NCBI GenBank assembly: GCA_003117195.1
Contig: BDSI01000001.1
Span: 2,208,164-2,272,163, forward strand
Source: Eudorina sp. 2006-703-Eu-15
Lineage: Eukaryota > Chlorophyta > Chlorophyceae > Chlamydomonadales > Volvocaceae
DNA length: 64,000 nt
Direction: 5' to 3'
The notes under the pieces: generated by a model
Database searches by the model: none
What the model was told of the DNA's origin: nothing
What the model saw: only the letters and a program-made list of their open reading frames with translations
Part shown: piece by piece, positions 28,354 to 42,000 of the stretch
Numbering within the stretch: the stretch's first letter is position 1
How the letters are laid out: every line of letters starts with the position of its first letter
Translations under genes and position numbers: made by a program

Positions 28354-28525
28354 TGTTGGACTTTTGTAGTCACTTCCACTTAGTTGTTACAAAGGTTCTA
28401 GCCTCTCAAGGCAAGGACAAAGGACCAGCGGACACCTCTTACGCCGCCGTACTAGGATACGACTTTCCTACCACAAAGGTAACGACTGCAAGTCTGACCG
28501 AACCAGAAACCACCTCAAACCAACA
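28354..28525 (-). repeat. 5' LTR of copia element
   Basis: 172 bp identical to 23051-23222, followed by the target duplication CCTTG at 28526-28530. As the 5' LTR it should contain the element promoter on the minus strand; no clear TATA box is seen. Confidence 0.95.
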
Positions 28526-28530
28526 CCTTG

Positions 28531-30357
28531 CAAGCACATTGCCTGGTTTGGGCTGAAACGCATACATTCCATTCCATGGTTGCCGGGAGGGGAGGTGCTT
28601 CGCTCCTCCCCAGAACCCCCTCAAAGCAAGCTGTCTGGTCCGGGCTGTATACATATGCCGAGAAATGTTGTGTTGCAGGCGTGTCGTCCTTGTTCCGAGC
28701 GATAGAGACAGCCAAGGGCCGTGACAGGAAAAGAGGAGCGAGGCTGTGTCAGCAATGACGGTATGTGCCGCTTGCACGGGCAGGACCCGTTGCATATAGG
28801 AATCCGATGGTAGGCTTTCGTGAGCCTATGCTCCGGACTCTCAGCTAGGGCAGCGGTCAAACAGGGCTGAGCAAGCAACCAAGCGTGGCCGCCATCCATC
28901 CAATACCTCCGGCGGGAAGCACGTTGATGGGGTTTCCCGGGTGATGCAGGCCGAATGGTCTGTTGGGTGCCTGCTTAGATGACGGCTGTTTCCGTGTCTT
29001 GCCGTGTTCCGCTGTTTCCGCCGCGTCCCGGCGTCCTGTGGTGGTGCGGCCCCGCTGGGTGCTTTTATGGCGGTTTTCAATTCGATGCACAGCGTCACGA
29101 AGTGGAAACTGGAAACTGGGGGCGCCAGGCGGGCCGCTCCGAAGTCACTTTGAGGCACTTTCCAGTTGGCTTGCCCAATACAATTAGAGTATGAAAATGA
29201 AGGTTTCGGCGACTCAAATTCGTGAAATTTTCAAAACAAAGGTCCAGCGGCCTACGGCCGCTGTAATTGCTTCTATACAGCCACCCCATAGCAGTAATTA
29301 CTGGAGATACAGCACCCTAGAGTTTGCGCAATTACCTAGAAGGAATCGCAAGGAATGGAAGCTGTCACGGAATGGCAGTTTCCGTACGATATGGATGCAG
29401 GAAATCTGCATGGAACATGTGATACGTGGAGAGGTTGCGGGAGAATAGGCGGGGAATTCTAGTTGAAACGTGTAGGCACGGAATTTGTTCACTATCGGCG
29501 CAGCAGCTGCGCAACCAGAGAACTCACACGCGCCCACCTTCTCATCGCTCGTTCACAACATGAAAACAACCATGCTAGTTCTGTTTATATATGTTAATTT
29601 ATATTTATCATTCTATCCGTGTTTGTTCGAAATCGGCGCCGGCACTCTTCGGTCTTACTTGTTCCGACAGCGTCGGTTGGTGCACTGTTAGTTACAAGCA
29701 CCCTACCCTCTTACTCAAAAATACTTAAAGATGCCGTGGTACTGTGTAAGAACCATGTCGGGCATGTTCGAACGATGTCGCGTCGAAGATCCGCGTCAGC
29801 GCCTGGCAGGTGCGAGACTCAATGCGTGGGCACAGTGCGTGTGACCTCCGCATCCCGTTCGTGTGTAATCTAGAGCATGTAAGCACCGCACACGTAGATT
29901 AGTAATATTAATTTGACGTGGATAGACGGGATAGATCGCGGCCTGAGGTGCTCAGAAGGTCTGGGTCATAGGTGTGGGAAAAGTGAGACGGAAGACGGCC
30001 AAAATTTGACCACTGCAGACCTTCGTTGACTTTGACCAAATAATCTACCAGACATGGTGGGCCAAGGCGTTGACTCAGGTCCAAAGAAGCCCAGTGGAAC
30101 TATTGACTTTGTTGACTTTCTTGACTTTCTTGAACGTTGCTCTCTGGTAGAACGCTTAGTAAGAGCTTTTTCAAGTGGAGCTCCCACTCCGCGCTCCCAC
30201 TGTGTGTAGGTCAGCAAATTACACATGTTGTATTGTCTTGTATATAAGTGATCGAGTTGTGTTGGCATATGAGCTTGTAATTCCGCACCGTTGTTTTTGA
30301 AAGCGCTTCACCCATGGCCGGCGCATGTTCCCCCCAGGCTTGCAGAAACTGCGCATG
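28531..30357. other. Intergenic, AT-richer, no gene recognised
   Basis: About 1.8 kb with an AT-rich core (29460-29720 and 29880-29920) and repeated TTGACTTT words near 30030-30125. Near 28577-28605 a short hairpin (GGGAGGGGAG...CTCCTCCCC) occurs. Open frames are short and unrelated to known families. Confidence 0.45.
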
Positions 30358-30413
30358 CATTGGTTGGTTGGTTGGTTGGTTGGTTGGTTGGTTGGTTGGT
30401 TGGTTGGTTGGTT
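30358..30413. repeat. (GGTT)n microsatellite, probable LINE tail
   Basis: About 14 units of TTGG, reading AACC on the strand of the adjacent LINE fragment. Position and orientation fit a tandem-repeat 3' tail in place of poly(A). Confidence 0.9.
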
Positions 30414-30996
30414 GTTACATGTTGTACAGGCCTTACGGCTATAAACATGTGTTCCCCCACAACGGTCATCCGTCAAAGGGCGCACAAAAGACCAAAAGAA
30501 CAAAAGGTAGCTGAGTCTCTCATCTCTGCAGCTTTTCCTTCCGCAACTTCTGCACCTGATATAAGAAATGACCAAGCTTGCACTGGTCAAACAAAAACAT
30601 GATTCCGAACATATCCGAGTCATCAGGGAGATCCACCGCTCGACGTAGCGGTTCGTAAACCGGACATTCAATTAGCACGTGTAGCTCGTCCTCTACCGCT
30701 CCACTATTGCAAACCCGGCACGTCCGTGTATTGCGCGGCGTGCGCCCGGGCCCCCGTGCTAACCGCGATACCTCCAGATCCCAACGGCCAAGCCGGAATC
30801 GCATTAGCGCCGTGTGATGCTTTCTCGGCATACCAGACGTCATATGGTCCAGCTTTCGCTTGTGATCGATCGGTGTGTACGCAAGGCCCATCCAGTTCAG
30901 GTACCGACATGCTGTCACGCCCGGCCCCTGCACTCCAGCCCTATCGGTGTACTCAGGGAAGCCCCTGGGATCCTGATCCAGGCAATCAGCATGCAT
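30358..30996 (-). mobile_element. 3' end of a non-LTR retrotransposon (LINE)
   Basis: A minus-strand frame of about 158 codons ends at a stop at 30520. It carries the C-terminal zinc-knuckle-like block common to LINE reverse-transcriptase proteins: RTCRVCNSGAVEDELHVLIE followed by CPVYEPLRR. Upstream lies MRFRLGRWDLEVSRLARGPG, also typical of this region. About 105 bp after the stop come (AACC)n repeats, fitting a LINE tail. The reverse-transcriptase core is absent, so this is a 5'-truncated copy, as expected from incomplete target-primed reverse transcription. Confidence 0.75.
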
Positions 30997-30999
30997 TGG

Positions 31000-32879
31000 T
31001 GGTTTCTTCGTATAGAGTCCGCCTAGTCATCCAGATATGCGTCCGTCGACATGCCAGCATCCCTTCGATCTTTTGTTTTTGTTCCGGAAGCACGATCTTC
31101 ACATATGCCAGTGCTTTGCTGCGTGCTTGCACATTGCAGGGTTCGCGTGCTTTTCTTTGATTCATTTACAGGTAGCTTCATTAATTTTTTCATTGTTGGG
31201 CTTCCTACTTGACACTCTGCTTCCTGCCCGGCCTTTCCGTATCGTTAGTGCCCAGTCACGGCCGGTCCAGCGGGCCCAGCGGTCCACGCATGCTCGACAG
31301 TTTCACAGCACACTTACTGTGCATTCGCACTGCTGGGCGTAATGCGCTGTCAATTCGTGCAACCTTGGCTCGTCCTTATCTCAGCAGGACGGTACGACAA
31401 AAGGACGCTGAGCTGCGTCTCGATGCATACGCCCGGCCAGGACGGGAAGCATGCGGCGGATCGGCACACCGTCACTGCCTCAGCCGTACGGCAATCGGGC
31501 GGGGCCGCGGGGTACACTCGCCGGCCTTCGCTCTGAGTGCAGCAGGCCTCGGGTCTTCTTCGGTCTCTTTCTCTCTTTGTCAAAAGGGTCTATGCAAGCG
31601 CTGCAGCCAAACGGACCCCCCCTTTGTCATTAAAGGCGGGAACCCCCGTCCCTCCCTTGTGCTATTTGTTTCGTATGGCCTGCATGGGCCCCATATTTAC
31701 CCACAGTCGTGGACATGTATGATTGTGACAATTCAACTTCAGTGTCTTAGGTCAACCTACGGCACTGACATGCTGTTATGACATGCGAAAAATAACTACC
31801 TAACGGGCCACAGGGTCTAAGCTCCTGTTGTTCGATTACAACAGGAGGTTGGTTATAAACCGTCGAGACCGGCACATGGCTCACCCAAAGTTCACTAGCA
31901 GACATCATATACGCAAGGGCAATCAACCATTACCCTTGGTACACGCCCAACTTATTCAACCAACAAACCCAAATCAACCTTACTGCCTGTTGTCCTGCCG
32001 TTGGAACTCCGTCAGATAGCGGCAGTGCGGTGCCCACACTTCATGAAGAGTCGCGGGCTCGCGGCGCCACGACACAAGCATTCGACGATCCATCCTAGAG
32101 GTCCCCGTGTAGCATTCGTTCGTTCACAGGAATGGCGACGCACACGCACCCGAGGGTTGGCCATCTCAGCACACAGCCTCGTCGACCTGAGCCACATCTG
32201 TTCAATGCACATATGCCGTGGGCCCACCCCTGACCCCTCCTTATCACTGGTACGGTACGCTAAAAATGCACCTGCTTTGGGTCTAGATTCATGATTCCAC
32301 CCAGTGTCACCCCCGCCTGCAGCATGTCAGCATTCGCTCTAGTCCGAACGGGCAGGTACGGCACGGCATGGTACGCGGATACGGTGTGCGTGTCCATGCA
32401 GCTGCGCACCAAGTAGGGCCGGCCGCCTCAGCGGCCAAAGGACAGGCCGTGGACATTCAATGCAATGCGCCGGAGTGCCCGGCATCGACGTCCACCGCCA
32501 CCCACCCGCGACCCATACCACGTTTGGGTCTACCTCCGCACCTGAGGAAGGGCGCACCTCCAAGTTTTCTTTCACAAAACACGGTCCGCGTGACGGTCAG
32601 TGCCACGGTCATCTACACGGTCATCGTATGGGGCACGAACCGAGTCACGGAGGTCCACATCACGAAATCTGTACACAGCGAAGCACATGTCCCGGCGCAC
32701 GATCCAGCAGCCCGCCAACACCCAACCCACAACACACGACACCCCCTTGAGACCCGGAGAACCGCCCCGGCACGGCAACACTGTGAATCCGCGCGCGGCG
32801 CACCGGCAGCGCCCTGCAAGCTCACATTGCCGCCGCCAATCAACGCCGCCTGCCTGCAAAACCCCGAACCGGCTCCGCT
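31000..32879. other. Intergenic, no gene recognised
   Basis: About 1.9 kb between the LINE fragment and the poly(A) element of the giant coiled-coil gene. Only short overlapping frames on both strands occur (longest about 190 codons), without recognisable motifs or splice chains. Confidence 0.45.
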
Positions 32880-32884
32880 TTACA
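32880..32884 (-). terminator. TGTAA poly(A) element
   Basis: TTACA on the plus strand (TGTAA on the minus strand), 195 bases downstream of the stop codon at 33079-33081. Distance and strand fit the end of the giant gene. Confidence 0.6.
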
Positions 32885-33078
32885 AGACCGCCGGCACAAT
32901 AAACCCGGTAAACTGCTGTCAACTTCACCCATCCACCAGAGACTGACTGCTGTAGCACGCATCGTCGCCCAGATACTTAATAATTCTAAGCACGCCACTG
33001 CACTCGGTCCCCTCCCGATATCCAGAAGCCCGTTGGTGGGTTCAGCTCCGTACGTCCCGAGCCCTTCCACGCCAAGCA

Positions 33079-36000
33079 TCATCGCCCACTGCTCCCGGTA
33101 GGCCGCCGGAGCACCTCGGCGAGGCTGAGCGGCTTCACGCTGGGCGACGGCGGGCGCTGCCGCTGAAGCCACTCGTGGCTGCCGCTGCTGGCACCGCCAC
33201 TGCCGCTGCTGCTCCCGCCGCTGCCACTGACGCCTCCACTGCTGACAGACACCCCGTATGAGATGGGCCCCAGGCCAGCCCGCGACGCGGACAGCGACGC
33301 AGCAAGCATGCCTGACTGCTGCTGCTGCTGCAGCTGCCGGTCAAGCAGGGTGGCGGGCTCCGGCCGCCCTGCCCACCAGGAGCCCAGGCCCGGTCCCCCG
33401 GGATTGGAGCGCGGGAAGGTGCCTCCGGCGGACATGGTGGCCGCCACGGCGCCTCCCAGGGACGAGGTAGACCGCGGGAGCGACAACGACGATGAGGAGA
33501 GCGGCCCGCCACCGCCGGGGCCGCCAAGGAGCTGCGCCACAGCCGCAGCTCGGTGCGGCGTCACGGGTCCCGCGGCGAGGTCGTCCGCCGCCTGGTCGGC
33601 ACGCCCATCCGCGTCCGACGGGGCGCCGCCGGCGTCGTCGTTGGCCGGTCCCCCAGCGGCATACTCCCCTGACTCGGAGGTGTCCGAAGGTGCGTCACTC
33701 TCGGCATCGCCTGCGGCTCTCGCCGCTGCCGCTGCTGCCGTTGCCGTTGCAAACGCGCTGGGGCCGCTGCCCGGGCCCTCTGCATCCGCGTCGGCTGGCT
33801 CCAGCGGCTCCCAAACGGACCGCTCCAGGCTGCTCGCCGAGGGTTGGTCGGGGTGCGCGCCGCGGTGGGCGCGGTACACAGCCTCCAGCGACGCGGGCTG
33901 CGACGCCGTGGACCAGAGGCCGCTGCCGCTGGCAATGGTCGTGGCGGCGGAATAGGGGACAGAGGCGGCAGGGCTGTTGTTTCGCAGCTCGCTGTGGCTG
34001 AAGCTGCCGCTGCGCGGCTCGCCGTGGACGGGCCGCGGCACGGTCGCGGAGCGAGAGGGCGAGAAGCGCTCCATGTTCAGCGCTTCAGGCTGGGGGCCGA
34101 CCTCAATGTCCCCCCCACCACTGCTGCCCGCGCCGTTGCCGCCAGCCAACGAGGTCGGAACGCGAATGGCGGGCCCCAGATTGGAGGGCGGCCTCCACGG
34201 CCGAGTCCCGATGCCCCCGCCCGTTGCCGCCGCGCCGTCACCGACCGGGTTGCCCAACCCCGGCTGGTAGTCCGGCCGGCCGCTGCCCGCCTCCGACGCG
34301 CGTGAGTCGTACGCGATATTGTCGTACAGGGTGACGCCGAGCCGCGAGCCGGCATCGCCGTCGGGAAACACCTCAGAGCCGTACACCTCGTCGGGAAACA
34401 GCTCGGAGCCGCCCGCGGAGCGCTCGTCACGGGGCTGTGGGGACGCCGGCATCGCCGCTGCGTTGCCGTCGGTATCCAACGAGCTGGCGGCGTCTACCTG
34501 CTGCTGCTGCTGCTGCACACCTATCTCCTTGCCACCGTGCGGAAGCGCCACTCGCACTCTGGGAGGGGCCACCGTCGCCACCGCTGGGCTCACCCAGGCA
34601 GCGGCTTCCCCCGAGCTTTCCCCACCGGATGATAGGAGCTCTTCCCCCTCTTCCTCCGCTCCATCCGCTTCCTCTGCTCCCTCCTCCAGCACGACTTCCT
34701 CGTCTTCTTCAACGGGCGACAGTCCACTTCGCTCTTCATCAGCGCTGTCCTCCTCCTCCTCCTCGTCCTCGTCCTCCTCCTCCGTGTCACTATACTCCCG
34801 TGAGTCGCCGAAGTCCAAGTGTTGGTGCTGCCGTTGCAGGTGCTGCGGCGGGTGCGGCCGCCAGGGCTGTTCGGGTTGCTGTGGCTGCCTGTCCTGGTCA
34901 GCGGCGGCCCGCAGCGCGGCCGCCAGGTTGAAGTGCGTCGTTACCTGAGGCTGCGGGGCTGTCCGCTGCCGGTGCGACGCGGGCGGCGGCGGGGGGGACG
35001 AGGGCGGCGCCACCGCCCCGGTCGGCCCCGCTCCCCCGCTGGAGCCTTCCCCCATCCAGCTGCCACTGGCGCTCTCCAGTTGGCCTAGCAGCGCTGTCAG
35101 CGGTCCGCCGACGCCCGCGCCCGCCGCTGCGGCCGCCGCGGCTGCCTCGGCCACGCTGGGCCGGTGCGGACTCCGCGGCGGTGCCTGCCCCAGTTGTTGC
35201 TGCTGCAACGAAGATTGAAGGACCTGGTTATTGGGAAGCGTGCCGCTGCGAAGGTCATCGGCGAAGGATACGGTGCGGCCACGTGCCGCCTGGCTGCTGC
35301 GCAGCACCTCATTGCCGCCCGAATCGCTCCCACCGATGCTGCCGCCCGCGTCAGGCAGATGCACATCCTCGGCTGACGCTGCGCTGTCCCCCGCGCCGGT
35401 CCGTGCTGGTGAGCTGAAGCCGGCACCCTGGGTGATGTTGGCGAAGGAGAACGAGCCCACGCCGGGCGATACGCCGGGCGCGGCAAGGCCCAGCGGCGGT
35501 GGGTGCAACCGGGACGGCGACGCGACGCCGTGCCCTTTCACAGCAGAGGGCGTGGGACCGACCGCGCCGCCTTCGTCGGCCAGTTGCTGCAGCAGGTGGG
35601 CCTGGCGCTGCTGCAGGGTGCGGAGCACGGCGCCTATGTCCGTACTCCCCTCATCACTGTTGCCAGCGGCTTGGGCATCGTCGGCCGCAGCCGAGTCCCG
35701 CACTGGGCTCTCGGAAGCCACCGCGGGATGCTGCTGCTGTTGGTGGTCGTGGTGGAGAATATGGCTGTGGGACTGGCGCTGCAGGCGGTACAGCGGCGAG
35801 TCAAAGGCGTAGCTCGCGCGAATGATGGAGGAGGGCCGGTCCGGGTCGCCGCCGCGCGCGGCATCGCGACCGCCCTTCGGGGAGGGGCTGCAGAACGAGC
35901 TTCCCGCCCCGCGGGCGGCTGCGTCCGCAAAACTGACAGCAGCACCCTCCGGGACGTCCATACCGTCCAAGCGCTGCTCATCGCACCCACCATACCCGTC

Positions 36001-39000
36001 GCCACCCTCGCTGTCGATGGTGTCGGTATCCTCCGAAATGTCGGCAGGCCCGTTCCAGCCTTCGTCAACGCAGTTGGTGGTGCCGTCCACCGGCGCGGGC
36101 GGCACCCCCGTCGCGCCGCCGGGCAGCGGCCGTCCGGCGGCAGCATGAGCTTTCATGGGCGACGCCATCTCAGTCTTGATGTCGTCATCCAGGCTCCTCC
36201 GCGCCCAGGCCGCCCCGTCGCTGCTGACGCCGTTCCCGCCGCGTGCACCCACCCGGCTCCGCTTGGAGGGCCCCGCCATGTCCTCGACGGCCGCGACGCG
36301 GCCAGCGTCCATCAAGCCGGCCCTCTCCGCCAGCGGTCCCAGGGCCTGGATCCACTGCTGCAGCTCCTGCTCCTCCACATCCTTGGCGCCAGGGCCCCTG
36401 ACGGCCTCCAGCCCCTCGTGGCCCGCCGCCCTGTGGGACTCCACTGGGAAGTGGATGCTGTGGCGGCCGCCGCTGTTGCTGCTGCCGGCCACGGTGGTCC
36501 ATGCCCGCGGGCTTGGCGGCCGGTGCTGCAGCAGGGCCGCCAGCTCCGCCGCCGCCTGGCTGCAGCGGACCTCCGGCGGCATACCCCCGTGTGGCGACGG
36601 CGGCCCCAGCTTGTAGGAGCCGCGGCCGGTGCTGCTGATCTCGCACAGTGCAGTGGGAGAGCGTTTGCGGCCTCCACTGCTACTGTTGCCGTTGCCGGCT
36701 GCAGCAGCAGCTGTTGCACTGTCCTCCGAGAGCTTGAGCCATGCGGCGGCGGTCCTCGGCTCGGGCGTCCTGTTCCGGTCGGTTGCGGTTCATTCAGTGG
36801 GGAGGGGGGGCCGACGACCGAAGCCATGAGTGATGCGGTCATAGGGTGAAATCGGTGTGGGACGCAGAAGCGCGGAGCAGCAAGCGTACCGTACAAGGCA
36901 AACGTGGGACGCCGCCCCTATATTGCCAGCGCGATTGCCAGCGCCTGAGGCAGCCAAGACCTAGGACGACCCCCGCTGCCGGCGTACCTGGCCCGCCTGG
37001 CGAGGGCCCTGTGCTGACCGGCCTGCGGCCGGGCCCACTCCGCCGCACCGCAGCTTCGACTGCGACTGCGGCGGCCGGCCGCCGAGTCCCGGGTGGCCAG
37101 CGCCCGCTGCGCCGCGTGCATTGCCGCGTAGCCGGCCTCCGGTTGTGACAGGCGGTTGCCGGATGCGCCGCCGCCAGAGGAGGCAGCGACGGGCCATTTC
37201 GGCCGTCGCGCAGCAGCCCACAGGACCCGATCTCCCTGGGTGGGGTCCAAGACCGCAGCCTCCAGAGGCGCCCGCTCCTGTGGCGTCATGGGTTCGTCGT
37301 CATGGAGCGCCGCTTTTATCGTGGCCACGGCGGCGGCGGCTGCCGCTGCATGGCCACCCTCTGCGCCGCCGGCACCGGCACCTGCGCCGCCGACGTGAAC
37401 GCCAGGCGCCGCTACCCCGACAGCCGCCCTGTTGGAAGGCCCGACGACAAACGCGACAGCGGCCGCCATGGCCGGCGGCGCCAGCAGCCCTTGTCCGCCC
37501 TGATCCCTCCTGACCGCCGACGTGCCCGGTGGGGTGGCGGAGCGCCGCCCGCTGGGACCCCGCCGGCCCGCCGCCTTGCCCACGCCCGCGGCCTCGGCAA
37601 GTCCGTCGCCACCGCCCCAAGTGGCCGCCAGCTTGTGGCCCCCGGCCGATTCAGAGCCGCGCCGTGCCCGCGGCCGGCCCGCGGAGACGGCCCGCCTGCC
37701 GGGCGGGGTCCTCGCGGCGCGGACGCCGGTGCGTCCGGCGGCCAGCATGGTGTCGTCCGCCGAGCGCGGTGAGCCGCCTCCGCCCCCGCCGCTGCTGCGC
37801 CCTGCCGCCCCGCCGGCACTGGCTTTCCCGACCGCCAGCGGTGACGCATGCGCGGCACCGACGCGCGGTGAGGAGTATCCGCGGCCGCCGCCGACATCGA
37901 GGAAGACCCCGCCGGTCATGTTGTGCTTGGCGGGGTACGGCATCGCCAGCGGACTATTGTCATGGCTGTCGCCAGTTCGGCGGCGGGCCGCGCCGGCGCC
38001 GGGGGCGTTCTCGAGCTCGGGCGCGGCCCTGGGCGATACGCCCGCGGAGCCGCCGGTCCGAGGGGAGGTCTGCGAGCCACCGCCGGCAACCGGGGCGCCC
38101 GGCATCGCGGCCGCGAGGTCAGCGTCGTCCGAGCGGGTCCGCTGGCGACGTTGCAACTCGGGTCGCAGCTCCGGTGGAGGTGCGCGCACGCTCAGCGGCG
38201 CGGCGCCTGGGATGGAGGAGGAAAGCGGCGGGTGGGCAGCCGCGTGGGATCCTGCGGGTGGTTCCACGGGGACAGCGAGTGAGCGTGGCGTAGCGGGAGC
38301 AACGCTGACCAGGTGCGCTATGGCTATCTGAGCCAGGAGTGGTGGTGCACCCAAAATCGCGCGACGGCCACAGCGGTGTACAGCAGTAAGCGCTTGGGCA
38401 TGGGCCGGGAGCAGAGGTAATTAAGTATGCTGAGGTTGAACGGTGGGGGCCATTCGGCGGTATTACCCCATCTGGGGTTCCTCACCTCGCGGCCGCACGA
38501 CCGGCACTGGGTCACGAGCACCGGGAGTAATAGTCACCACGGAGTGCCCGTGTGCTTCACGCTGCCGCCGTCCACCGCTGACCGGCGGTGGCCCACCTTG
38601 TAAAGCAGCCGCAAAGGCGCCATCGACCCCTGCACCAACATCAAGCGTTCCTTCCGCCGCATCCTCGTCCGCATTGCGGCGGCCGCCGCGCGTCGGCGAA
38701 GGCGACGCCTGGAGCAGGGCGGCGGCGGCGGCAGCCGCAGCTGCGGCGGCCATGGCGGCCGCGGCGGCCGGGTCTCGCTTGTACCGTCCCAGCGTCTCCA
38801 GGGAGGGGTCGCTTTGACGCACGATGGACACGAGCAGCGCAATCTCCTCCTCCATCTGCCGAACCTGCTCCTGGGCCGCCTGTCGTGCCTCCTTCTCGGC
38901 CGCCACAGCGCGGTCGAGGGCGGCGTTGCGGTTCCGGAGCAGGGTCGCCCGCGACTCCAGCTCGCGGACCAGCGCTGCAGGGATCGCGGAGAGGTTGGGA

Positions 39001-42000
39001 CGTGCTATGGGCATATGGAGACGATCCGCGATCCGCCGAGGGCCGCAGGTGGGTGCGTATGCACACCCAGGAGTTCGAGGCTGGCCGCTATCGGGCGCTG
39101 CGAGGAGGCTCTCCTGGCAAGGCGCTCTGAATGCCCGTCGCGATCGGGCAGCCCAGCCCGTTACGGCAAGGCCAGGTACAGCCGCTCAGGTGTCGCGGAA
39201 CGCAGCCCATCACGCCGCATGCCCTCGCCACCACAGGTCCCGCAGCCCACTCACCCGCTTGCTCCTGAGCGAGGCGCTCAGCGGCGGCCAGCTGCTCTTG
39301 CTGCGCGTCCGCGCGCTTGGCAAGGGCGGCAAGCTGGCGGTCCTTATCCGCCTTGCGGCCGTGGAGCTGCTGGTGCTCACGCTGCGGGGAAGCCGTGTGC
39401 CGCGGTCGGGAGGTCACCACAGGAACTGCGGACAGGCCGTACACCTTCACCCCTAGTTGTCTCCCTTCTCCTGCGCTACGACCCCGTCCGCCGCCCCCAA
39501 CCCTCAGGTGCCAACGTATGCCATCGCGGACACGGCACGGGCTTGTTAGCACGGCCCCAGGGAGCTCCAGCCGCTCCGCGCCGATGGCGCCGACTGACCC
39601 ACCTGCAGTTTGGTCAGCTGCGCGGCGAGCGCGGCCGCTTCCACCGTCGCCGCCTCCATCTCTCGCCGCAGGCGGCCGTCCCGCAGCGCGCTGTCGCGCT
39701 TGGCCACCTCCGCTGCGGTCGCCATCTCCTCGTGCCGCCGCCGCAGCGCACTGAACTCGGCCTGGACCTGCGGCCGGTCAGTTGGTCGGCCGGCGGCCCA
39801 AACATAGGGAACAGAGCTTGTCAGCCCACTCTGCAATACCATAACGCCACAGAACAGCTGCGGATGGGGAAAGAGCCGCCACAAGAGCTGCGTGATAATG
39901 CTCCGCGCGTTCGCTTAGCGCATATGGTTGCATACTTTCTTCAGCGCCATTAAAAGCCACACGGCGGGCCCCCGACCTCACTCACCGCGGAGAGGGCGCG
40001 CTCGCGCAGGTCCAGGTCCTCCTTGAGCTGCGACGCCTCTTTGACCGCGGCATCGTGGGACTCCTGCAGCACAGTGGCGCATAAGGTGCACGCTCAGTGC
40101 GTGTTGGTGCAGGGACTGCTGTATCGCATTCAGCTGGATGCAAGTCTGGTAATAAGCACGACGACGGCTGACAGGAGGCGTAGGGATGCTCGCTGAACGA
40201 ATGTCCGCAGCGCCCCTGCCTGACACACGCGCGTGGCTCACCTGCAACTGAGCATGCGTCGCACGGAGCTGCTTCAGCTCCTGGGCCGCCTGAGACAGCG
40301 AAGCAGGAGCGGCACAACAGCAGGCAGCATCAGGGCCCAAGGGGTTAGATAGATGAAGCAGCACCCACGATATCCTGTAAGCGAAGACGTGTTCTCTATC
40401 GCACGTTCCCATAGCGCCTCACCACCCAGGTTATTGCCGGACGGTCTCATCATAACAGCAGCATCGGTAATCGGTACCCCGCTGCGTCAAACCAAGCGTC
40501 GCTCTGCCCCATGCCCTCGGCCGAAAAAGGTCAACAACACCTACACATATGTTGCGGATCCCTTTCCTAAACACATCTGCTAATTGTGCTTAGTTGACTG
40601 AACAGGGGCAGTTATGTGGCGTACGGGTATTCTCAAGGCTTAGGTATTCATGTCACGCCCTCATGCTCTGCCTGCCTACGAACACACACACACTCTTTCT
40701 TAATGAGAACCACTCGGTCCCTCGCATATCACGCACTCCTGTTCTGCCTGCTTAAATAATACACACACACTTTTTCTTTTACACGCACTTGACCCACATG
40801 CTCAGCTGCGGAAAGCGTCTCCTCCAGCGTGCCGTACAGCGCGCGGTTCTGCTTTCCCAGCGTGTCGTTGACGGCCTTGGCCCGGTTGATCTGCTCCTGC
40901 GTCTCCGCCTCACGAGCCTGAAGGCGCTCCTGCAGCTGCCGTGTCTGCTCTTGCAGCTGACGCACTTGATCCTGCAGCTGCTGCTCCCGCTCTTGCTGCT
41001 GCAGTCGCAGCTGGCTTTGACGGGGCTGCTGCTGCTGCTGCTCCGACTGCCACGTGCGCACACGGTTACAAGCAGGCGCGAGGAGTTGAAGGGAGAGCGT
41101 ACATCAGTTATGGGGCGCGCACCACAGCACACGCGCGTCACGCTGTGCCCAAGTGCCGCTGTACAGCCATCAGGCCCACCCACACCATCTGCAAGTCCCC
41201 TGCTCGCAGGGCCCAGCTGCCGCGTATGCCATGCTAGATGAGCACGGCAAGGTGTTTGCAAGGTCCTGCTCCCCTTCCGTACGTGCTTGCGCCGGTGCAT
41301 ACTGCCCCAATCCAAACAGCACCAACCCAGCTGCCGATGAGGGTGTTTCCGATCTGACGCACTGGGTTTGCTCAACCCAATCCCCACGGACGCCTACCAG
41401 CTGTGATGGACCCTGCTGCGGTCCCGCCTTTTCAGCAGCGGCACCACCGCCATGCCCACGGGCTGCAGCCGCGCGCGCCTGCTGCTGGTGGTTTTGCTGT
41501 TCCTCCTCCAGCTGGAACTCCAGGTCGGCGTGGGAGGCCTGCAGCTCCGCCACCTGGGCGCTCAAGCTGATCACCTGCCGTGAAAGGGACAGATTTCGGG
41601 GTTGGTGGCCTCGAGGGCTCAGGCGCTCTAGGGGCGCGGCGGGTGTACCCGGCCGCGGCGAGGGGGAACCACAGCATGAGTGAACGGGTTCAAGCAAGCG
41701 CATCGGCATGACTGGCAGACGCAGAGACGTGGGCTCCGCCGGCGGAGCATGTGGGACGACAGAGTACTTGACAAGCTTACTGGCAACGAGATGCGGCACA
41801 GACCGAGCATGTCCTGCCAGCGATCCCAGCTCTGAGAACAAAGTTGCGATTGCTCATCAGATCTGTACGGCGCAACGATGCAACGGCGCGCACCTGCTCC
41901 TCCAGTCGCCGTATGCGGGACTGAGCCGCCATCGCCCCGTCGCCCTGCCAGCTGCCCTCCAGGAACGCAGTGCGCTGGTCCTGGGTTTGCGGCAGCTGCG

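Larger units (their letters stand above)
23051..28525 (-). mobile_element. Ty1/copia LTR retrotransposon (Osser-like), recent but gag-defective
   Basis: A 5,475-bp element lies between 172-bp LTRs that read identically and begin TGTTGG and end CCAACA. The flanking 5-bp target duplication CCTTG is perfect (23046-23050 and 28526-28530). On the minus strand the order is 5' LTR, primer-binding site, gag, protease, integrase, reverse transcriptase, RNase H, 3' LTR. Integrase before reverse transcriptase defines the copia superfamily. The known volvocine copia element is Osser. Identical LTRs mean recent insertion, yet gag is interrupted by an inverted duplication and the pol frame is broken once, so this copy looks non-autonomous. 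Confidence 0.95.

Noticed and set aside
35503..36849. A 448-codon plus-strand frame
   Set aside because: It is antisense to the large last exon of the giant coiled-coil gene, which has consistent splice phase and a poly(A) element.
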